A stretch of 64,000 nt of DNA from Selaginella moellendorffii (lineage: Eukaryota; Streptophyta; Lycopodiopsida; Selaginellales; Selaginellaceae). The notes under the pieces are model-generated. The model worked only from the letters and a program-made list of their open reading frames with translations. It made no database searches and was not told the origin of the DNA. Numbering within the stretch: position 1 is the first letter of the stretch; each line of letters opens with the position of its first letter. Made by a program: the position numbers and the translations under genes. The stretch spans positions 132,336 through 196,335 of the forward strand of contig NW_003314344.1 in assembly GCF_000143415.4 (NCBI RefSeq). Direction: 5' to 3'. This document shows positions 1 to 11,672 of this stretch, piece by piece.

Positions 1-840
1 GAAAGAGCATCAGGAAGGCCTTGAAGCTTTCCAAGTTTGTACTTGATAACAAAGTCAAATTGACTCAGGAATTATGCCCACCTTGCCTAACAACGGCTCA
101 AAACTTGGGAAGTGACAAAGTACTCGAGATTTTTGTGATCCATCCAAACCGTTGTTTGATGGCTCACCAACTCCAAGAAACTATGCCACTCTCCAAAGGA
201 ATCCATGATGGCAAGGAGCTCTTTGTTGTAGATTTCGTAATTGATCTCTGCAGGCTAGAATTTCCGAAAACTGATAGTTGTGGTTATGATAGTTGTATTT
301 TACTAATGAAGGAAGATCCTCCACTAAAGTTGAGTCTAGAGTGACTTTGTCATCAAGCTCCATGAGAGAGAGTTGGTCCCTAACAAGAAACAAGTCTAGA
401 AGCCCATCCTCAATTAGGAACCACTCTAAAATGCTAAATGTAAAAGTTGATACAATATAAGCCCTATTTTCAAATAAAGAGGGCCTTGCTAGAGGCTCGG
501 CGTTACTCTCAAATAAAGAGACTGAGGTTGAGAAATGTCCAGAGCTGTCTGACTTGTCTCCAAGAATGTCAATCGCATTGTATGAGAAAGCATCCATTGC
601 ATAAATGATTGACTCCATTGCCAACTTCAGGAAAATCTCTGTAAACTCAAGAGGAAAATGTAATGTGGAGACCATCTCAGTCCAAGCCTTTTGATTGTGC
701 TGAGAAAGAGCATTACCATGGTTGTTAAAAAAGGTGGCACTATAGATTCCATCACTAATTTCCATCATCCCTAATATATTGTCAATGGTGCAATGAGCTA
801 GGAGTTGCCATGAGCAACCAAGGATTATAGAGTCCTTCAA
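1..840. other. Unassigned sequence left of the gypsy remnant
   Basis: No gene is supported here. A 219-codon open frame runs on the minus strand (181-840). Its product matches nothing I recognise, and it lies directly downstream of the gypsy integrase relic on the same strand. It may therefore be the decayed 3' part of that element (integrase tail or LTR-proximal DNA). No LTR boundary, terminal TG/CA pair or polypurine tract could be identified. Confidence 0.35.
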
Positions 841-949
841 GGAGGATGTTCCAAGACACTAGTAGTCAACCACAAGGAAATCTACCTCAAATATAATGCC
901 TTACACCATTCTTACTCAAATGAAATCCCAATTCCACCATTGTTCAGGG

Positions 950-1480
950 ATGCCTTTCAAACATGGCAAAATAAGGACTTAATTTAGTTCCATTGTATTG
1001 GCTATTATTGTAAGTAAATTGCACTAATGAAAGATATAGATCCCACTGTCCTTACTTTTGACCAATGCTATGTAGCATATCTTCCACCACTTGATTCACA
1101 CGCTCGGTTTGTCTATCTATCTGAGAATGATTTCCACTTGAGAATTTCAAAGTCACTTGCATAGCCTTTGCAAAACTCATCTAAAATCCACTTGTGAACT
1201 TTGAATCTCAATCACTAATGATGTCCTTTGGCAAACCAAAATTAGGAAAAACCTTCTCCAAGTAAACTGCAAGTAAGTCTGAGGTAATGACAATCTTCCA
1301 AAGAGCCAACAACCATACATACTTCATCAACTGATCCACTATGACCCATATTTGCTCCTTTTGCCTCTATAATCGTGGTGAATAAATGATGAAGTCTAAA
1401 AAGATACTACACAAAAGGCTTTGAGGAATAGGTAAAAGTTGCAAAATTCCCCATAGCTTCTCTTATGGCACCTTAACCTG
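950..1480 (-). pseudogene. Gypsy integrase fragment
   Basis: The minus strand reads QIWVIVDQLMKY near 1350 and LPKDIISD-stop-DSKFTSGF-stop near 1200. The signature DRQTERVNQVVEDMLHSIGQ follows near 1110-1060, then a stop and FTYNNSQYNGTKLSPYFAM toward 960. These are the core and C-terminal core signatures of a Ty3/gypsy integrase. At least three in-frame stops interrupt it, two at positions normally occupied by Arg and Trp. It cannot encode an active integrase. Confidence 0.85.
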
Positions 1481-1774
1481 CTAACAGAGCTCATATGATT
1501 TACAATACTTGAGGATATTAGCCTTCATATTCCTCCAATAAAAATTACATTTAATCAACTTATATGCCTTCTTCCCCTCAAAATAATTGGCCTCTGGACA
1601 ATCATGATAATGGGATAAAACTTGAGTAATTAACACATCCAGCTATGGCAAATATATATGGCCATTGTAATAAAGAATCCCACCCACCAATGAGAAAGGT
1701 GTTTCCATCTGGTCTTGCAAAGATGCCACCTTAGCATCTTGAGCTTGAGCATGTTTAAACTACCCAAATTTGTT

Positions 1775-2949
1775 GACCACCTTACTCAAATGATGACAAA
1801 ACTGTGTTTGTAATGCCGTCACATAACAAATATAAGATAAAGTATCCACCACCACATTTGATTTTTTTGGACAATGCTCAATAAGAAACTCCCCAAACTC
1901 CATAAGTTTTACCATGCAACAAGCTTGCCTAGTGTTCAACTCCTTCTGTGTGAAAAGATACACAAATGGTTTGTGATCTGTCAATACCATAAACACTACA
2001 CCATAAAGATAGTGTTGCCACATCCGTAAAGCATGAACAACAAAGAGTAACTTTTGCTCATATATGGAATAGTGTTGCCCTGCGGGATTCAAAATTTGAA
2101 TCTCATATGTAATAGGTTGTCCCTCTTGTATGAGAACTCCTCCCAGTGCATAACCATTTGTATCACATGTTCCCTTGTAAAGTTTTGATGGATCAACAAT
2201 GCAAAGTACTAGAGCTTCGCTTAGCTCAACAACTGTTTCAATGCCATAAAACTCTTCTCATGTGGCTTCTTCCACTTGAATGGCACATTTTTGCACAACA
2301 ATCTTGTCAAAGGTATAGCCACCTCTGCAAACTTATACTAGAAATGTTGGTAGTAACTAGCCATACCAAGGAACTTGCATAATTCAGCCACTGTAGTCAG
2401 TCTAAGTTAGTTCTCCACCACAACCATCTTTCTTGGATCCGTCTTGACACCCTTAGATATCACAATATAGCCTAGATATTCCACCTTTGACTTTGTAAAC
2501 TCACATTTGCTCTTCTTCACATAAAGTTTGTTATTATGTAGTAACAAAAGAACCTTTTACAAATGCACCCCATACTCCTCCATATTCTTGATGAAAAAAA
2601 TATATTGTCCAAGAAAATCTCCACAAACTCATAAAGATAATGCCTAAATACCTTTCGTCATCAACTGAGTAAATGTGGCTAGTAAATTTATCAAACCAAA
2701 CAGCATAACTGTAAACTCAAAATGCCCGAAGCTTGTGTTGAATATTATCTTAAAGATAGATATATCATCCATTGCAATCTGATGATATCCACTCCTCAGA
2801 TCAATCTTTGCAAACACTCGTACTTCACTAAACTTGTTTAAAATATCATCCACACACAGTATTGGCATCTTATCCTTCATTGTCTTCTTGTTCAAGGCAT
2901 GGTAGTCAATATACATCCGTATTGAATTATTCTTCTTCTTCACAAGCAA
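1775..2949 (-). pseudogene. Gypsy reverse transcriptase and RNase H fragments
   Basis: At 2949-2644 the minus strand encodes RT fingers and palm: IDYHALNKKTMKD, then AKIDLRSGYHQIAMDD and a degraded FGLxNxxATF box. The catalytic YLDD box reads FLDN near 2604-2615 and is therefore inactivated. At 2092-1760 an RNase H segment contains YSIYEQKLLFVVHALRMWQ and VLTDHKPFVYLF, typical of Ty3/gypsy RNase H. Frameshifts separate the two parts. Confidence 0.85.
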
Positions 2950-4046
2950 AACTGAGCACCAATCAAAAACTTACTTGGCTAAATAAATCCAGACTCAAAT
3001 AATTCTTTAACTTGTTATTGAATTTCTTACTCTTTCATATAACTTAACCGAAATGGATGCCGACAAATTGGCCATGTCCTTGGCTCCAATGTAATCCCAT
3101 GCTCCACACCTCATAATTGAGGCAACCTATAAGGAAGTTCAGATGAAAAAACATCGAAAAACTCATCAAATACATCCTGTACTATTGCTTCTTCTTCATA
3201 CGTGGCTTGGTTCCCCAAGTCATGAACAAATAGCAAGTAACTTGAAAGTGTTTTTTTATTACGACAAACCCACTTCAAAGATGTAGCAAAGAGTATAACA
3301 ATTGGAGGATGAACTCCCTCTCTCAACCATATATCTTTAACGCCATTGTACTTCAACAAGACATGCTTAATACTCCATTTTATCTCTGGATCTACCTTCA
3401 TTAACCATAGCATCCCAAGAATAAAATCCACATGATGAATATCTAGGAAATAAAAAGTCTCTACAAGTGTAGTTTTGCCAACTAACACTTCCAGCCCCTC
3501 TTCAAAATGCTAAGTAAGGGTAAATACACCTTCTACCGTCTATGGAAGAACTCCTCATATGACCAGATATGCTCCATAACAAATTTTGCCGAAACAAAAT
3601 TGTTATCACTCCCATAATCCAGTAAAATCCACAATAGACTACCATAGAACACACCCTTTAGCATTAAAGTTGATTTATGATTGTCCTCAAGCTTCATTTT
3701 ATTCCACACACAGTTGAGTTGATGAGCAACAATTGAAAGCCTATTTCTCCAACCGAAATAGTCATCCCCATTATCCTTATGCTATAAAGTTTGCAACTTT
3801 TTAGTATTTGACTTACCGTCAGTAGAAGATTTGTTATTCTTTTTGCTCTACTACTTATTCTTCAACTATGGAGAATCAACCTTGCAATAATCGAGCTCGC
3901 CACAATGATAACAACCATGTTTATAATTCTTCACAAAGAACTTCTGCTTCTTTGACACTTTGCATCCGAAGTAGTAACCACCAACTTCAACTTGTGATGA
4001 TTGTTCCCATCCTTGTGTCCACAGCAATCATCATGATAAAAGAACT

Positions 4047-4265
4047 CTACAAACATTTATGAGACTTATGCTTGTCATTGTCAAATTGACAATCCACATC
4101 AAAAAACTCCTCCAAACTCTTTGTAAGCTGAGAATGACACAAGTGTTGCCATATGCTCTCACTATGAAGGCCATTAATGAAGTAGAATTTGTTCTGATCT
4201 GGATCCTTAATTGGAATACAGCTAATCAAGTGAGTAAGCTTCTCAATATAGTTTCTAAGTGTCAT
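4047..4265 (-). pseudogene. Gypsy gag fragment
   Basis: A 72-codon minus-strand piece contains INGLHSESIWQHLCHSQLTKS, similar to the plant gypsy gag pattern FINGL..EI...L....P.sL.eA. No zinc knuckle is preserved in frame. It lies upstream of the protease and RT pieces in element order, which supports the assignment. Confidence 0.6.
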
Positions 4266-4812
4266 TTTCCCTAATTGGAAATGTCAAAGTTCAACACTAG
4301 ACTCCTTAAGCTAATTCCACCACTAAAGACTTGTATCATGCAAAACCATTGGAATGACCACTAAAGCCTTTGCATCTAGAGTTCCTTTAATAACCAAGAA
4401 CTTATTCACATTGGCTAGCTAAGCAAGACATTTATCCACACCACCATCACTGAAAAATGTTGGAATCTTGAATCGATCTACCAAAGAAAGCTTACTTAGA
4501 GTGTTACCACATCCTGCCTCCAGTGCCTCAACATGCTTGCGCATGGTATCTATCATGCCATGCATCTTGTCTTGCATCTTTTGCTAATTTTGATTAAGGG
4601 CTTGCAACTTGTAGCTCCATCAGCACCATTATCGGCACCACTATCAATAATAAAATTCTAGCATTTAGCTTGGTTAGCCATTGTAGCTAACTTCTTTGAT
4701 ACAAATGTTATGTTTCCATTTAAACTAGCACCTAACAGTGCATGTGTAGTGCTCGTGGACACACATCTCACTCCCGTCAATAAAATTTCTGTTTCTAGTA
4801 CTAACTTTAGAT

Positions 4813-5908
4813 GGCATCTTCTTCCCGTAACCCTAGTTGGCTGGGAGGAACTTCTACACAAATTCACAGGAGAAAACTTCGCAACCTGGAGAACAAAGGT
4901 CCAGCTCATCTTGATGGCAAAGGATTTCTGATGGCACCGAAGCTGAACCAGCTGAGCCTGCTCTCCAGCTAGCGTGGAAAGCCAAGAATAGAAGAGCCCT
5001 CTCTGTCATTGGCTTACGACTAGGTGACGAGTTCGTCCATCTGCTGGATCTCTCGAAGACCGCTCACGAGAATTGGGAGTCCTTGGTGCAGGTGTTTGCC
5101 GCAAAAGCAGCAAATGCCAAGATCGTCCTTACCCAGAAGTTCCTTTATCTCCGGATGCAGCCAACAGACACGATGGCATCGTACATTGGCAAGCTTAAGG
5201 GGATGATGCAAGAGCTTAAGGAGGCTGGCGCCCCTGTCTCGGACGATTATGCCAAAACTTTCCTTCTCTATTCGGTTTCTTCTGAACTCCAACCGTCTTC
5301 CTCCATGCTCTCCTTCGTTCCAGGAAAGACCCTAGACAAGCTCTATTCCAATCTCTTGGAAGAAGAGCGCAAGCTTCTGGAGCGAAAAGCAGGCACGACC
5401 TCCTCAGATTCTGCTCGTGATCAGGCTTTGTTCATCGGCAAGAAGTCAGGAAATGGAAATGCCAAGAAGCGTGGGAATTCTCGCGGATTTGCCAGTGCTC
5501 CTGCGACACCAACACCTGGCTCCACCACAAATGGAAACAGGAAAAAGAAGGGGCCGTGTATCTACTGCGGGAAGATGGGGCACATAGAGCGAGAATGTCG
5601 AGCTAAGAAAGCAAACACCCAACGGATGCTGACTCAAACAGACGTTGCTGATGATGGCCGTGGCCTCGTCACTGGTGTCTGGTTTAGACGTCCTCTGGTT
5701 GGACAGTGGTGATTCTTACCACATGACTCCTCTTCGTACAGCATTCCACAACAAGCAACCTCTCCACGTTGAAGGCCGTGGCATGGTGCAAGTCAAGTTG
5801 CCCAAGGAAATCCATAACATGCACTATGCGCCCGGTGCAGGCCAAACTGTCCTTTCGGTTGGCGTCGCCTCCGATCAAGGGTTCTCGCTTACATTCTTTG
5901 CAGAATGA
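4813..5908 (+). pseudogene. Copia gag, zinc knuckle and protease remnant
   Basis: Gag starts near ATG 4813. The typical LHKFTGENFATWRTKVQLIL segment follows, a stop interrupts at 4929-4931, and gag resumes in another frame at 5083-5712 with KAANAKIVLTQKFLYLRMQP. A CCHC zinc knuckle CIYCGKMGHIEREC (CX2CX4HX4C) is intact near 5560-5600. The aspartic protease site WLDSGDSYHMT sits near 5695-5735 in a third frame. Confidence 0.85.
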
Positions 5909-5954
5909 TGTACTATTTTTGGAGCAGATGGCACCACCGTGGCAACTGGAGTGA

Positions 5955-6630
5955 GGTACGATACACTATCGCCTCAACGCAGAGCTTGTTTATCCAGGGA
6001 CATACATGCTAGCGCTTCAAGGCCAAGAGACAATTCATCTTTGGCATGCTCGTCTCGGGCATGTAAATGAGAAGGATCTCCAGAACCTTGCTCGCAGCAA
6101 GCTAGCTGATGGCAACATCTGGGACTTTGCGATACTTGCCAACTTGGCAAACATGCACACCATCCTTTTCCTCCCAACCCTTGGAAATTGCTTAATCTTA
6201 TTCACAGCGATGTCTGCTATCTTCCTGTAAATTTCCTAAGTGGGAAGAGGTATTTTGTTTCATTCATAGATGATCACTCACTATACAAAGTTTTGAAAAC
6301 TTTAAAATTTTCAAAAGCTGGGCAGAAAATTTTATAGGAAGAAAAATCCATGTGCTATGCATGGATGGAGGAGGAGAATACATTGCACAAGGATTTCTCC
6401 AATTCCTAGCTGAGGCAGGAATTTCTCATCAGAACACAGCTGCTTATACACCACAACAAAATGGTGTGGCTGAGAGGCTTAACCGGACGCTCCTGGACAT
6501 GATGTGTTGCCTTCTTCTGCATTCTGGACTGCCACACAGCTTCTGGGGAGCAGTGAACACGACGGTGTACTTGCGTAACCGTTTGTCCCGTATCACATTT
6601 GGACTGGGAAACGTCCAAATTTAGGGCACA
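5955..6630 (+). pseudogene. Copia GAG-pre-integrase and integrase remnant
   Basis: Near 6030-6110 HLWHARLGHVNEKDLQNLAR is the HHCC zinc-binding GAG-pre-integrase region. The catalytic core follows at 6352-6624 with DGGGEYIAQGF, YTPQQNGVAERLNRTLLDM and FWGAVNTTVYLRNR. Sequence between the zinc region and the core is partly lost (about 6180-6350), including the first catalytic Asp region, so this integrase is defective. Confidence 0.85.
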
Positions 6631-7374
6631 TCCGGATCTTTGGGTGCAGTCCCTGATCCGAACAGGCGCAAGCTCGATCCACGCAGCACGAAGACCATCT
6701 TCGTGGGCTACTACGCCCATTCGAAGGCCTACCGGCTTTACAATCTCTTCCAAAAGAAGCTTGTAGTGAGCTGTGACATGGTTTTCAACGAGCAAGAGCT
6801 GTATCGAGACCTCAAAGGTATTTCAAGCCATTCAACTGATCTTGTGGATCTTTCTTTGGTTCTGGATGAGGTGCTCCCTATTTCGCTCCCAGCTCCAGAG
6901 AATTTTCCTCCAGGAGGAGCTAACAACCAAGGCCCACAAGATCCTGGCCGAGCAGTGCCCTTGGTGGCTGGAGGTGATGGATCTCCTCCTCACACGCCAC
7001 TTCTTGCACCTCCAGGAGCCTCTACTGCTTCCACCAGCAGTCCCGCTTCTTCAGCCTCGCTTGTTGCCATCGTCGACGACATTTTTGAAGGAGATGAAAT
7101 ATTTCATCAAGCATCCACCCAGGCCGTTGACCCCGTGATGACTCCTCCACCTCCACAGGTCTTTGGTCCACGACGCTCTGGACGTGTGGCCGTCAACCAA
7201 GCCTTCAGTCAAAGCGCTTGAGGCCATTGCCCAGAAACCACTATGGAAAGGATTCTACTGGGCAATGCAAGGCTTTCCTGAGCCTCAAGGATATATGGCT
7301 GCTCTTGCCAGTCTTGACACTCAAAAGTGGCAAGAAACTATTCTTCTTTGCTTAAAAATGACACTTAGACTCTC

Positions 7375-8830
7375 ATGCCATTGCCACCAAGAAGGAAAGT
7401 CGTGAGCTCCAAGTGGCTCTTTAAAAAGAAGTACAAGGCGGATGGGAGTGTGGATCGATTCAAAGCTAGATTTGTCGCTTGTGGCTTCTTGCAAATTCAG
7501 GGAGTTGACTATTCTGAGACTTACAGTCCGGTAGTTAAGCTAACCACCATCCGCTTGCTTCTAATTTTAGCAGCCGAGCTTGATCTTCAGCTCCATCAAC
7601 TCAATGGGCGCACAGCATTCCTCAATGGTGATCTTGAGGAGGAGGTGTATGTGGCACAGCCTCAAGGTTTTGTCCTTCCAGGCCAAGAACACCTCGTGTG
7701 CTGGCTGCATAAAGCTCTCTATGGGCTGAAACAAAGCCCCAGGTTTTGGTATAACAAGATTGATGGTTTTCTAATTTCTCTTGGCTTCATACGCATGGTA
7801 ATCTTTACATCTACTTTGAAGGTGAAGGATTTCTCTTCCTAGCGCTTTATGTGGACGATACCATCCTCGCTTCTAACCAAGTCCGGCTTATTCACAAGAT
7901 TAAGACATTTCTCTGTGCAAAATTCGAGATGGCGGACCTTGGTGAGCTGCATTATTGCCTTGGAATCCAAGTACGACGCAACAGGAGACATGGGATTCTC
8001 GAGCTCTCTCACGAAAAATACATCCTGGATGTACTTCAAAGGTACTCTATGCTCAATGGTAATCATGTGGCCACGCCTATGCCCGCAGGCCTTAAGCTTT
8101 CTAAAGCTTCTACATCCAAGACATATCGCACTGCCGAGGAGGAGAAAAGCGCCAGAACTCTCTACCGTTCGATGGTCGGCAACTTGATATATCTCGTGAT
8201 TTCAACAAGGCCGGATTTAGCCTACCTGGTAGGCTGCGTGGCAAAGTACTTGGAAAATCCATCGCAAGAACACTTTGCTGCTGTTAAGAGAATCCTGAGG
8301 TACGTTGCTGGAACTAAGCACTACTCTTCAATTTTCCAGAGGAGAGAGCTCCACCACGAGCTTGGTTGGCTTCTCTGATGCCAACTGGGCGGGAGACGTA
8401 GATGACAGGAGATCAACGACAGGCTACGTCTTCCTCCTGAATGGGAACGTGGTGAGCTGGTGCTCGAAGAAGCCATGTCCTCAACGGAATCAGAATACGT
8501 AGCAGCAGCAGCAGCAGCAAAAGAAGCAGTGTGGCTGAGCAAGCTGCTTGAAGACTTGCAAATCCAAGTCCCTCCCATCAAGCTTTGGTGTGACAATCAG
8601 TCTGCCATTGCTGTCACAAGGAACTCTCGATTCCATTCAAGAACGAAGCACATCGAACTGAGGTTCCATTTCATCCGGGAACTCATAGACAAAGGCAAAA
8701 TTCTTCTGGAATTTTGTCCTACCAACACAATGCTGACGGATGTCCTGACCAAGGCTCTACCTCGTGTACAGCATCAAGTCTTCCTAAAGACACTCAAGCT
8801 AGGTGATGGAAACCTTGAGGAGGAGTGTTC
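7375..8830 (+). pseudogene. Copia reverse transcriptase and RNase H remnant
   Basis: RT begins with VVSSKWLFKKKYKADGSVDR. It continues through YSETYSPVVKLTTIRLLLI, CWLHKALYGLKQSPRFWY and, after a frameshift near 7800, LALYVDDTILASN with an intact YVDD box. The RNase H has FSDANWAGDVDDRRSTTGY, MSSTESEYVAAAAAAKEA and KLWCDNQSAIAV. A deletion just before MSSTESEY shifts the frame. A GCA trinucleotide run near 8505-8520 expands the alanine stretch. Confidence 0.9.
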
Positions 8831-9100
8831 GGAAGCCCAAGGTCCACGTCACTAACCACATCACTATCCTCACCAACCGTCAACAGTCGCCACATCCTCT
8901 TGTATATAACCACCAAAACGCAGTGAAGTAGGTACCGAGCCGTTTCCACAAATCCTAGAGTTGAGATAATGAAGGACGTGATTGCAGCTGGGCATAGAAG
9001 AAGCTTGTTGGAGGGCTCCCTCCAGAAAGCAAGATTGTCGGCTTGCTCGAGAGAACTCTTACAAATATACAGAGACCATGGATCCAATGCTTCATCTCGA
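8826..9100 (+). repeat. 3' LTR-like end of the copia element
   Basis: After the purine-rich tract the sequence begins TGTTCGGAAGCCC. It carries a TATA-like TATATAA at about 8903-8909, as expected for an LTR promoter. The 3' border is uncertain because no second LTR is available for comparison. A 72-bp segment homologous to the neighbouring ATPase gene lies inside it at 8960-9031. Confidence 0.55.
8960..9031 (+). pseudogene. 72-bp fragment of the ATPase-nuclease gene within the LTR-like region
   Basis: This stretch aligns without gaps to the complement of 10452-10523, inside exon 4 of the ATPase gene, with about six mismatches in 72. It retains the open reading of VEIMKDVIAAGHRRSLLEG. Relative to the intact gene it is inverted, and it lies in sense orientation downstream of the LTR-like TATA box. 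Homology stops abruptly at 9031. Confidence 0.8.
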
Positions 9101-9329
9101 TGACCACTTGGCTATAATGTGCTAAATAAATTTAATAGGGAGAATTACAAACACTACAATAAAAAACACCAAGCTTCGTAACCAGTCTGGTGACGCCTGA
9201 AGCTTGTTTTTTTCTGCTGATGTTGCTTTAATCTCTGCTGATTTCTCAGCTTCATCTCGGCTATTTGTAGTACAATAGGCAATTGTATTAAAAAACCACA
9301 GCTCATAAACTGAGAAACCCCACTCGTCC

Positions 9330-11672
9330 TCAGTCAAACGAGATTATGCCATCCCAATTCCTGACAGCTGCATGGAAAACCTGCTTGCATCCTCTAGAGT
9401 CTATGAAACGTACCGTCACAGTCTCACTCTTGGTGTCAAAAGTAATTCCAGCGAACATCACTCCTCCATTGTCTGGCGTCAATTCCTTAGCTTGCTTGTC
9501 TATGGAGAAGTTCATCAGAAAAACTTGAGCCGAGTGCTGCTTGTTGTAAGTCTTTGCCCTTTCATGGTGGTCTGCCAAACTCTTTTTGTCACCATTCACC
9601 TGAAATTCAAAGCCAAACTTTGCACCACCATTTGTCACGAGCATGTTAAGGTGCCTCTGAGATCTCCGTCTCTTCACCCCAAGTTTCTCCCTTACCTCTG
9701 GAAGGACGACCAAGTGACGTTGTGGGTATGCTTGCCGCAACACTGCTTTGAGCCGACACATAAAGGCAAATTGGTAAACATACTCGGATGGTCCATCCAC
9801 GTTCTCGCTCTCCAACCTTTGCAACGCTTTCATGTCCATTGTCTGGACAACCTGAACAATCAACCACTTCCGATCCAACATACTCTGGCTGGGTGGTGCC
9901 TGCACGTTGTCACTCTTGACTTCACACTCCCGCAGCATCTCCGTCAGCAACAATGGCGAAGATATCCCCACATAGTAATCACCAGCTGCATCATCTACCC
10001 GCTTCACAGCCAAAACACCTTCTGCAAGCAAGTCACGGAATTTGAGAAGGTCACAACGCCTTTCCACCTCCTCCAGAAAGCCAAGTAAAAGCTTGTAGCC
10101 ATCAGGAGTACGAGCACGGATCTTGAAGCTGTCTACAATCCTGCTGTAGGTGGCCTGCCCAAAGACATACGTCCCAAGCTCATAAGAATCCACGCGTTCC
10201 AACCACTTGACGTAGCTGAACAACTCCAAACGTAGGACGAACGCCAAGCACATGCCAACAAGTCCCTTGTGGCCGCAAGTAAGCTCCAGTATTGAGGCTG
10301 CAATCTGCTCCACATCTTGAACCGCACCGTTGTAATCCATGTTCACCTGTTCCAGCAAGTCGACAATGTCGTGCAGCTTGAAGCCCGTTGCCCTCAGGGA
10401 ATAATCGTGCGGAAACGGAGATAATCTTCGGGGCCCTTGTCCTGTCGCTGCTGCTTTCTGGAGGGAGCCCTCCAACAAGCTTCTTCTGTACCCAGCCGCA
10501 ATCAGGTCCTTCACTGTCTCAACTCCGATCAAGAGGAACGATCGAAGGTTGAAGCTCTGCTTTAGCTCACGAACCGTTGAGAAGAATGCGTCCAGGCACT
10601 CCGAAGGTAAGTTGAGGAGTGAATCGGCTTCGTCCAGAACTAGGCAAACTGGAGCCGTCAACCTTGCATTGCTGAACAGCGACATGAAAGCCACAGCATC
10701 TGAACCGGCAGCGTCCTGGAAGTGCTGAGGACAAGCCAGCTTCAGGTAGCGAATGAGTGTACTCCACAGGTCTGACGTTGTCCAGTTGATGTTTGCATCT
10801 GCTAGTCCACCCAAATAAACTGGCCACACAGCGCCTGCACTCTTGAGCTGCCGCATGATGGTCCACGCTACAGTCGATTTACCGCTCTGCCTCGGACCCA
10901 GCAGCACACAGTACCTCCCTACTTCCAGATCGGCTACAATCTTGTCAACGTCAGGCTGCACGAAGTAATGATTTGCAGGAGTCACGGCGTGCCCAACACC
11001 AAATACTCTACGATGGGTGTATGATGATAGGCCGGGGTCGCCACCTCCTGCGAACACGAAGTGATTGAACTAAAGCTTGCAAAGATTCATTCGCTTACGT
11101 GATGTTGCGGCTGTGAAAGCACGAACAATGAAAGCCTGAAGCGCATAACGTCCTGGGAGAGTGCGTTCCAGGAACGAAGGATTTTCAGCCGCCACCTTCA
11201 ACGCGTGAAGTGTAACAAAACCAGCCCTTGCCATCCTTGAGAGGTCATCCTCAGTAAACATGGATAACTCCGCTTCCTCGAGCACATGCTGCAGCACGAT
11301 CCTGACGGCATCCTGGTGTGGGCGATTTTTAAACCAATAAGCATTGGATGGGAAGAACTTGTTTCCGGGCATAAGGCTTTCACTGTCAGGAAAGCCTTCG
11401 CCTTCGAAGATGTGGCGGAGATGCCCACCACAGGCTGCACACCTGCGTCCGTCAGCGTCCACCTGAATCGGCTCAACAAACAAGTTCAAGCTCGAAATGA
11501 GGCCTGTTATTTTACCGTTCTGTTGATAGCCTCGTAAACGTAGCCGGCGTCTGTAGCCTTGTATAAGGGTGTTCCGCAGCTAGCATAGTTGTGCTCATTT
11601 CCTGTTCTCCTGCGGATGACAAAGGATTGGAGCCGGAAAGAGCAAGGGAGAGACTTACTCGGTGCCCTTCAT
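9330..11672 (-). CDS. P-loop ATPase with restriction-endonuclease-like C-terminus (Crinkler-like)
   Basis: Four exons give 729 residues: 11672-11659, 11609-11516, 11462-11099 and 11047-9330. The three introns are 49, 53 and 51 bp with GT-AG ends. The short first exon is the least certain part. The N-terminal part contains LYKATDAGYVYEAINRT and a CAAC pair. A P-loop NTPase follows, with Walker A GPRQSGKST (about 208-216) and Walker B VCLVLDEAD (about 291-299). A later GHKGLVG turn resembles the GHPGL motif of STAND/AAA ATPases. The C-terminus (about 600-690) has the pattern PEV, HLNMLV, GFEFQVNG and HHERAKTY, which resembles a PD-(D/E)XK nuclease fold. This architecture recalls the eukaryotic Crinkler/CR effector-like family; that is an inference from motifs. 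The Asp expected before the strand reads Asn (LNMLV), so nuclease activity is doubtful. No secretion signal is visible. The cellular role is unknown. Confidence 0.75.

Larger units (their letters stand above)
840..4680 (-). mobile_element. Decayed Ty3/gypsy LTR retrotransposon
   Basis: Read on the minus strand, pieces appear in the order gag (about 4265-4047), protease-like linker (about 3488-3111), reverse transcriptase (2949-2594), RNase H (2092-1775) and integrase (about 1480-950). RT before integrase is the Ty3/gypsy order. Every domain is broken by stops and frameshifts and no LTR was found, so the copy is old and dead. Several stops look like CGA to TGA or TGG to TAG changes in conserved motifs, the expected outcome of cytosine deamination in methylated DNA. 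The element lies head to head with a copia element that begins near 4.8 kb. Confidence 0.85.
4810..9100 (+). mobile_element. Ty1/copia LTR retrotransposon, frameshifted, 5' LTR missing
   Basis: The plus strand carries gag, protease, GAG-pre-integrase, integrase, RT and RNase H in Ty1/copia order (integrase before RT). The polyprotein is split over all three frames by at least seven frameshifts and by internal deletions. Several catalytic motifs are nevertheless intact, including the YVDD box. A purine tract at about 8818-8825 precedes a TGTT start at 8826, which fits the start of a 3' LTR. No 5' LTR or primer-binding site was found between the gypsy gag relic and the copia gag. This copy is younger than the neighbouring gypsy copy but not autonomous. 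Confidence 0.9.
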
